Positions 59,501 through 64,000 of a stretch of DNA of 64,000 bases are shown one piece after another. The DNA is taken from positions 22,730,758 to 22,794,757 of the forward strand of contig OX155957.1 of NCBI GenBank assembly GCA_944548615.1. Reading direction: 5' to 3'. Each line of letters begins with the position of its first letter. The first letter of the stretch is position 1. The notes beneath the pieces were generated by a model that worked only from the letters and a program-made list of their open reading frames with translations, was not told the DNA's origin and did not search any database. This stretch comes from Micropterix aruncella. Lineage: Eukaryota; Arthropoda; Insecta; Lepidoptera; Micropterigidae. The translations under genes and the position numbers were made by a program.

Positions 59501-62135
59501 TTTTTGAAAATAAATACTTACTTACTTACTTACTTATAAGAATAAAGACACTAATTATAGAAGTTTTCAATTCAATATCACAAACAATATTGTACTTGTT
59601 TACGTTTTGCTAACTTGAGTAAGAGCGGCGGGTGACAAACACTTCCAAATATACTCAATACATATTAATAACCTTTTCCACTTGTATTTTAGTAGTATTT
59701 TCGTACTTAATTTGTAGTATTTTCCATGGTCTTAAAATGGTATCTTTTCAATATGATATTCAGATAAAATCAGTTGGGTCACCCCCATTCTTAGATTTGT
59801 ATAATATTTTAGTAGTATTTTGTCAGTATTTTAGTATTTTTTGTAGTATTGTTTTTTTTTTGCAATATGATGTAGTATTTAAGTGCAAAAAAGGGATTGA
59901 GTGCAATGGGCTAATTGAATGTTATATGCTCAGGTTGATGGTTTACGGGTAAGGAATTATATTCGGTATTTCTTACCAGAGAACTCATATTAAAATCCAA
60001 ATTCTGTAAATATCGCCGGCTGACCCTATGAGAAAAGAATGTTCCAAATAGGGTACACGGCATATAATAAGTTAAGACTCTATGTTTTTGTATTAAATAG
60101 CTTGTTTCTTAATTATTTCAGAGAGTGCTCTTTCTTGCACAAATCTATAATTGCTGAAGAGGCGGGAGCGAGAGCTGTGATAATTACAGAAGACCGAAAT
60201 TACGATGATTTTGATCTTTCCGTCGATCAATTTATAGAAATGATTGATGATAAGTAAGTATATTGTTTGTTTTAATAAATAAGATACAATGGTGGATTCC
60301 AGACTAAGGACCGGCTGTGGTAGGTTTTGGACAGCTGTCTTGCCACAAGTGAGCTTTCACCATACCACCCATTCACTCCCCCTTCGAAGCCATAGAATTT
60401 GAGATGCGGAAATCGCAGTTTTAGATATTTTTTCTAGGGAAGGTTTGATAATTTTCCTGGAAAGATCAAGATCTTTAAAGAGGTGAAACAGAGATACGGC
60501 TGGCAGGCCACGAGCGGCAACTTCCACCGCGTGAAGGTAAACAGTGAAGCCGTTCCGGGTGACGGCATTTGCGAGATCATGGTATTTATTTAATTTGTAC
60601 TCATAGTCTTTTGGGATTTTTGATTTCCATGGAATAGTTAATTCTACAATAAGGGCCTTCCGAGTTGAAGAGTAAAGAGTTATATCTGGACTCTATCTTT
60701 AAGTATATAAACTATCTATCTTTATATAAAACGGAGGTTGGCGAACCGTGGTAATATATACATCAAATGGGGGTAAAAATGCAAATCTTCGGGGTAATGA
60801 AGCTAATGAGGAACCGTACGAATACAACTGCAAGTCTATTATGTAAAATTAATAAATAATGTACTATACATAGTTCATAGGCATGCATGTGACTTGTAAC
60901 TATCTTGAAATCTCGTTATGCCTACTGTAAGTTTGCGAGAGGCGATGGCGTTAATGATATGGAAGGAAATTAATGATATGAAGAACTTGAAAGTCATGAA
61001 AAGGCTGTTTGTCGCCGAGGCCTTGGCAAATGGCAAATAGGCGTCATCGGGAGATCTATCGACCGATTTAAGCCTCAGAGGGACCGATCGGACTCAAACG
61101 TAAAAGCACAGTTGCGCCTCGTTGGGACCAATCGGACTCAGACTATCGATGTAAAATTTGATTGTGAATATTTTTTTTTTATATATTTAGTGTTTTCAAA
61201 AATTAAGTTCTAATATTCTAATATCAAATTTTATCGGGAACAAAACGACGTTTTTATTTTAATTATCGCAACAACGGTTTGGAAGAAATTAATATTTTGG
61301 TCGGCCGCCATAATAAATCTAAAATTTCCATAATTATACATAGTCTTTCAAAGACATGTGCTCGCGAAATCTCGCGACTGCTTTATTCTCAACGACTTTT
61401 TAACAGAAAGTCACAATTTAATGAAACGAAGAGCAAGATTCAGGGTCAGCCGACTCGATAGTTCCTTTTTTGTAGTGATCCGAAAATCAAGAAATAGCGT
61501 CGACTTAATCGCGGTTCTCGACTCAAAGTCAACTTAAAATGTCGACTTTTGCATTTATTTGTAATAAATAAAACATTGTATCACATAATATTTTTTTATA
61601 ATGTAGCATGTAGGTATATTTCAACATCTAAGCAATATAATGTCACCTATCACAATTATTTTATGAAATTATGTTATAATAAGTTGAATGGAAACAAACC
61701 CGACTTGAATGTAATCAATATCCATCCACCGTTTGACCTGAGTAAAAAGTCTACTTGTTTCTGAAGCGGTTGTTTACGCATTGTGTAGTTAAACGTAGCT
61801 TAAAATGGATCCGAACAAAACAGGCAGTCAACAGTTCTTCGCGTTTAGTAAAAAACCTGGTCAACAGCGTTTTATGGATATTTTTATTTCTAAGGCCACA
61901 CAAGTCTTAATGGTAACACATTAAAATACCTATGATATTGTAACCAATATCATTTTTTTTTTCCAGGAGCGAACGAGAAGTAAGCATTCCCGTAGGCTAC
62001 TTAATAGGTCGCAGCGGCGCCATGATTCTCCGCGTCTTGGAAAAAACACAAAAACCGGCCATAATAAACATTCCCATAAATATGACTTACATTCCTTATA
62101 ACAAGATGAAACAACCGCCGTGGGTCAGCTGGTGA
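53487..62135 (+). CDS. PRADC1: PRADC1-like secreted PA-domain protein, complete (5 exons)
   Basis: This is a protease-associated-domain protein without a catalytic domain. In vertebrates it is a secreted glycoprotein (PAP21), and its molecular role in insects is unclear. The exons are 53487-53583, 55027-55163, 57509-57624, 60122-60253 and 61967-62135, all GT-AG and phase-consistent: 651 bases, 216 residues plus TGA. Residues 1-31 form a signal peptide with a hydrophobic core LYVLLFFTIFAILT. The PA domain follows, with LVPTIPHDGC and the core FIERGECSFLHKSIIAEEAG, then AVIITED. The protein ends INIPINMTYIP ... QPPWVSW, the characteristic C-terminus of this family. N-glycosylation sequons are at Asn79 (NSS) and Asn199 (NMT). 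Length is close to vertebrate PRADC1. It is divergent from Dicer-2. Introns 1 to 4 contain several retrotransposon and MITE insertions, but the exons are intact. Confidence 0.92.
53643..54145 (+). repeat. Direct repeat pair in PRADC1 intron 1
   Basis: About 180 bases starting AAAACTAACCT and containing TATTTATTGAGTCCGACAAA plus AGAACTGGTAGCAATA occur at 53643-53825 and again at 53963-54141, roughly 320 bases apart. Identity is high. Family unknown. Confidence 0.85.
54688..55000 (+). repeat. Repeat S copy 5
   Basis: GATGCCGTGGTCCGCGATAG, CTCGCGGTAAGGTGTTGGTC and CCCGCTGTAGTCGACAA match the 33-kb copy in the same order. It ends about 20 bases before the polypyrimidine tract of PRADC1 exon 2. 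Confidence 0.7.
55027..55163 (+). CDS. PRADC1: PRADC1 exon 2
   Basis: The acceptor is a T-run followed by CCAG and the donor is GTAAGT. The exon encodes NDLHLYEGTSMADIINGDVF, then FEIIDPAELEYTYRIRPA and KDFGAPF. The motif of residues 'DVFFEIxxPxELxYTYxxRPAxxFG' is the conserved N-terminal signature of PRADC1 orthologues. Confidence 0.92.
55320..55620 (-). pseudogene. LINE C-terminal fragment (RTE-like or L1-like)
   Basis: On the minus strand one reads LGMRRVMQYFSHVARRNLEN, then SGGQVEGRRSRGRLPVKWND, then HAEDRSKWRSLIGKL. The RRLxxFGHVxRR, G-K-RSRGRPxxxWxD and A-DRxxWR series is a common C-terminal tail of insect non-LTR retrotransposon proteins. Truncated on both sides. Confidence 0.75.
55693..56150 (+). 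pseudogene. LINE 3' tail split by another LINE C-terminus
   Basis: Bases 55693-55765 (TTTGTTTGCTTGTTTCTACT ...) and 56020-56150 (CATACAACCAACCCTACTAT ...) join to match the insert at 22090-22260. Between them, 55765-55990 encodes NRLRWYGQVKRRSDDHVVK, then RRKVRRPDPK, another RRLRWYGHVxRR-type C-terminus. Confidence 0.65.
56245..56585 (+). repeat. Repeat Y copy 2
   Basis: Related to 25990-26295, with TTTTAGAACAAAATTTACAT, CCGCCACTCCGCCGAC and CCTCTGCTTACTTTCCG. Unclassified. Confidence 0.5.
56586..57508. other. PRADC1 intron 2, right part, no gene
   Basis: AT-rich, ending in the acceptor of exon 3. Open frames at 56679-56912 and 57314-57628 are not conserved proteins; the second only contains exon 3. 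Confidence 0.5.
57509..57624 (+). CDS. PRADC1: PRADC1 exon 3 (PA domain start)
   Basis: The acceptor is TATTTCAG and the donor GTGAGT. It begins with the sequon NSS and encodes LVPTIPHDGCSQLLN followed by GNVAFIERG, the first part of the PA fold. Confidence 0.92.
57758..58020 (+). mobile_element. MITE B copy 4
   Basis: TTAA flanks lie at 57754-57757 and 58021-58024. It begins CCCCTGGAGCCCCAATTGG, contains GGCCGATATCGGCC and ends AAGCCTGAAGGG. Confidence 0.88.
58056..58513. mobile_element. hAT MITE in PRADC1 intron 3
   Basis: The ends are CAGTGGTTCCCAATTAG and, reversed, CAGTGTTTCCCAATTAG. The 8-bp duplication GCTTAGAG is exact (58048-58055 and 58514-58521). The subterminal GTACCCCTGGGGGTAC palindrome is common in hAT MITEs. 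No coding region. Confidence 0.93.
58790..59537 (+). pseudogene. LINE 3' end with (ACTT)n tail
   Basis: Bases 58800-58935 encode, with breaks, TTPYISLNYYNKLPENFKNI and then YDRFRKE, a reverse-transcriptase C-terminal signature (YNxLPxxxKxI...F). T-rich sequence follows and ends AATAAATACTTACTTACTTA. It lies in PRADC1 intron 3. Confidence 0.6.
60122..60253 (+). CDS. PRADC1: PRADC1 exon 4 (PA domain core)
   Basis: The acceptor is AATTATTTCAG and the donor GTAAGT. It encodes GECSFLHKSIIAEEAGARAV, then IITEDRNYDDF and QFIEMIDD. The GxCSFxxKxxxAExAGA pattern is the diagnostic PA-domain core. Confidence 0.93.
60290..60695 (-). pseudogene. LINE-A 3' end fragment
   Basis: It runs from GGTGGATTCCAGACTAAGGA to the codons before RPD (GAGTAAAGAGTTATATCTGG on plus) and lacks the terminal tail. 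It starts only about 40 bases downstream of PRADC1 exon 4. Confidence 0.85.
60696..61966. other. PRADC1 intron 4, no gene
   Basis: No coding feature or recognised repeat apart from AT-rich DNA. Short open frames at 61279-61461 and 61549-61764 have no known motif. Confidence 0.45.
61967..62135 (+). CDS. PRADC1: PRADC1 exon 5 (C-terminus and stop)
   Basis: The acceptor is a T-run followed by CCAG. It encodes SEREVSIPVGYLIGRSGAMI, the end of the PA domain, then NIPINMTYIPYNKMKQPPWV and SW, with the stop at 62133-62135. A poly(A) signal is not clear, because the first AATAAA cluster downstream (near 62509) belongs to the tail of a LINE-A fragment. Confidence 0.92.
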
Positions 62136-62507
62136 TACTTGGCTGTGTCTTTCTACGACTCTGGCGACGGATTGGTAATCATCGTGAAAACATGCACACA
62201 TTTCTATTCGCACCATGTCTTGCTGAGAAGTTTCGTTGGGGCCGATGAGAGTAGCGTTTTGCAGTGTTTGATGGTGAGTTTTCCTGGCGGGTGGCCCCAC
62301 AGGGCCGTGCCGCGGAGGAACATCAACAGCGCTCCATTTCATAGCTATTAAACCAGTGTCTGTATATTGTAGTACATATTTAAAATATGGACTGAATCCC
62401 TTAGTGAAGAATTGCAAAGAAATTGTATGTATAGAAAAAAAATAATTTTCCTATTACACTAGTCAACAGCCATTTTGCATCTGGAATGTAATATATCAAT
62501 TAGATAA

Positions 62508-62578
62508 ATAAAATAAAATACAAACGGAGCTGTCATGAAATTTACCGTCCAGAGTTGGGCCCATCATAATACAATTGA
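62508..62578 (-). pseudogene. LINE-A terminal fragment (70 bp)
   Basis: AATAAAATAAAATACAAACG and GGGCCCATCATAATAC match the last 60 bases of the LINE-A 3' end. It may supply the AATAAA used by PRADC1 transcripts, which is only a possibility. Confidence 0.75.
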
Positions 62579-62734
62579 AGGGGTCGGGGCAATAAGGAAC
62601 CTAAGCCTCATTTGTAAAATTTGTAGTAAATGAGGTTTAAAGTTTTTGACCAAATCCTGAAATCATAGTTTATTTTTTTATAATGTTTAACCTAATTTAT
62701 TATATGTATAATAGATTGTTACATATCCTTTACT

Positions 62735-62945
62735 AACCCCTCTCCTCGCGGAGTAAAAATTCAGCTGTCCCATTCGCGCGCGACCTTTTCGCGCGCAAAA
62801 TCGACGACCTTGATAAAAACGACCATAACTTGTAAACCACTATACGGATCATAAAAAGAAGAACTGTAAAATGATCGCATTGAAATTTGACATATAAAAC
62901 ATTATAACCTTATCTCGTAAATTAATTAAGATAATAATTGCCTTT
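62735..62945 (-). mobile_element. MITE A end fragment
   Basis: In reverse complement it matches the right end of MITE A (compare 11330-11535): GCGCGCAAAATCGACG, AAAACGACCATAACTT and GATCGCATTGAAATTTGACA. The other end is absent. Confidence 0.75.
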
Positions 62946-63249
62946 TCGCAAACGGCCTCCATCGTGTCGTCATCACTGGACCAAGTGGACGCCTGTCATT
63001 CCAGTGTATTAAAACTTGCATCCCCAAAAGGACGCCTTTCATTTGTCGGGCTAAGAAGAATCCAAAAAAAAACTGCATTTTCCAAGAAAAAAAATAAAAT
63101 GAAAAATAAATGTGGCTTATGACCTTTTTGATAATAACAAAATGAATATAAATGAAAGTCCAAAATATACTAAATTATTTTTTATTTAAAAGTATGAGTT
63201 TCTACATTGCATACTAAGGTCGTGGTTTAAATACACTATGTTTGGATTA

Positions 63250-63910
63250 GATATCCTACTATAGTGGCTTACATATTTAGGGATATTTCTAATGTGGTCG
63301 TGAACCGATTGTACCATTTCCGGGGCAACTTTGTTCGGTCGGTTGTGATGTTTTTTTGGTGCTCATCTTTTTTTGGTGTTGGTCTTCCTTCCGAAATTTG
63401 TTTTGAAATTAGTTTAACGGGCTTAGCTGAATTTTGAAGTCCATGAACCGCTAAAAACTCCTGTTTACATATCTTGACATCTATTCCGTTTACTTTTACA
63501 AAATACAAGTTGGTAAATTTTCTTGCTGACTCTTGTCTCTTTGATTTTTTCTTATAGTTTCTCTTTTTCTTTGTAACTTTCATTGTGAAAAATAAATACG
63601 TGTTCTGATTTTCGTATGTTTCTCAATCCCAAAAGCCGTTAAATATTGATGTTTCGGTACCCCTGAGCAATTCTCTGCACTCTCCAATCTTCTTTGCTTG
63701 TTTTGCTGTACCCTTCAAATTTATATAGGCGTGTCCCAAGTTTCGACGTTTTTTTGCTTTAGTTTTTTTCTTCCTTCAATATTTACTTTTCTCCATCGGC
63801 TTGGCGGAAGTTTTTCTGGGCTAAAAACTGAACCTCTGCTGCTTTCTGCTTGAGCTTGATTAAAATTTGCGGTTGCACTGTCATTTTGTGGGGTCCTCTG
63901 AAAAACAAAA
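63250..63910 (-). pseudogene. Uncharacterised multicopy insect protein, broken
   Basis: A splice-like TTTTTCAG precedes 63903. In shifting frames on the minus strand one reads KRRNLGHAYINLKG, a degenerate FW(stop)ETYENQNTYLF, FTNLYFVKVNGIDVKICKQE (then FLAVHGL), and after a frameshift near 63345 NRPNKVAPEMVQSVHDHIRN followed by IPKYVSHYS. I recall this order (GxxY, IFxxFW, VNGxxVxVCKxxFLxxH, HI-FP-xxSHY) from multicopy, probably transposon-linked insect proteins of unknown function. No catalytic motif is visible in this part, and the gene continues leftwards of 63250 weakly or not at all. Confidence 0.5.
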
Positions 63911-64000
63911 TATATTTTAGTCAAGAAGGGCCTAAGCCACCTTGTAAATAAATTACTTTTTGGGGTATTAGAAAATGTTATTGGCTCAAAAACCAAAAAA

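Overview
This is AT-rich animal genomic DNA, almost certainly from an insect. Its two host genes are split by many introns with standard GT-AG junctions. The rest is a dense graveyard of insect-type transposons: hAT, mariner, piggyBac-like and Harbinger-like DNA transposons, a Helitron, and several non-LTR retrotransposon families. The species cannot be named from the sequence.

Host gene 1, minus strand, 46731 down to 3101: the N-terminal part of Dicer-2, the siRNA-generating RNase III. Ten coding exons can be joined with perfect phase agreement (1714 coding bases, about 571 residues). They cover the whole helicase module: Walker A, DECH box, motif III, helicase C and motif VI, up to the linker before the Dicer dimerisation domain. 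The PAZ and RNase III part lies beyond the left edge. The exons are intact, but the nine introns hold about 42 kb, most of it mobile DNA.

Host gene 2, plus strand, 53487-62135: a complete five-exon gene for a secreted PA-domain protein of 216 residues, the PRADC1 (PAP21) homologue, with signal peptide, two N-glycosylation sequons and the family's proline-tryptophan C-terminus. The two genes are divergent (head to head) and 6.8 kb apart.

Mobile landscape. The dominant family, called LINE-A here, has at least ten copies. It is a non-LTR retrotransposon with a C-terminal CCHC motif followed by an RPD...E nuclease signature, the hallmark of elements with a restriction-like endonuclease (R2/R4/Hero type). 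Dicer-2 intron 1 holds a four-deep nest: a CR1/Jockey-type LINE (LINE-C) is split by a ZBED-like hAT element, which is split by a LINE-A copy, which is split by a second LINE-A copy in the opposite orientation. The last step leaves a near-perfect inverted repeat of about 330 bp inside the Dicer-2 transcription unit. Other nests are at 4575-7612 (LINE-A, piggyBac-like, LINE-A), 15031-18206 (Harbinger-like, Helitron, minisatellite), 22441-25825 (hAT, LINE-A, piggyBac MITE) and 25835-26525 (split mariner).

For many insertions the target duplications can be read directly: TTAA for piggyBac-like elements, 8 bp for three hAT elements, and 3 bp for two Harbinger-like elements. No CRISPR array, operon or rRNA gene is present. 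One degenerate tRNA-like sequence is seen.
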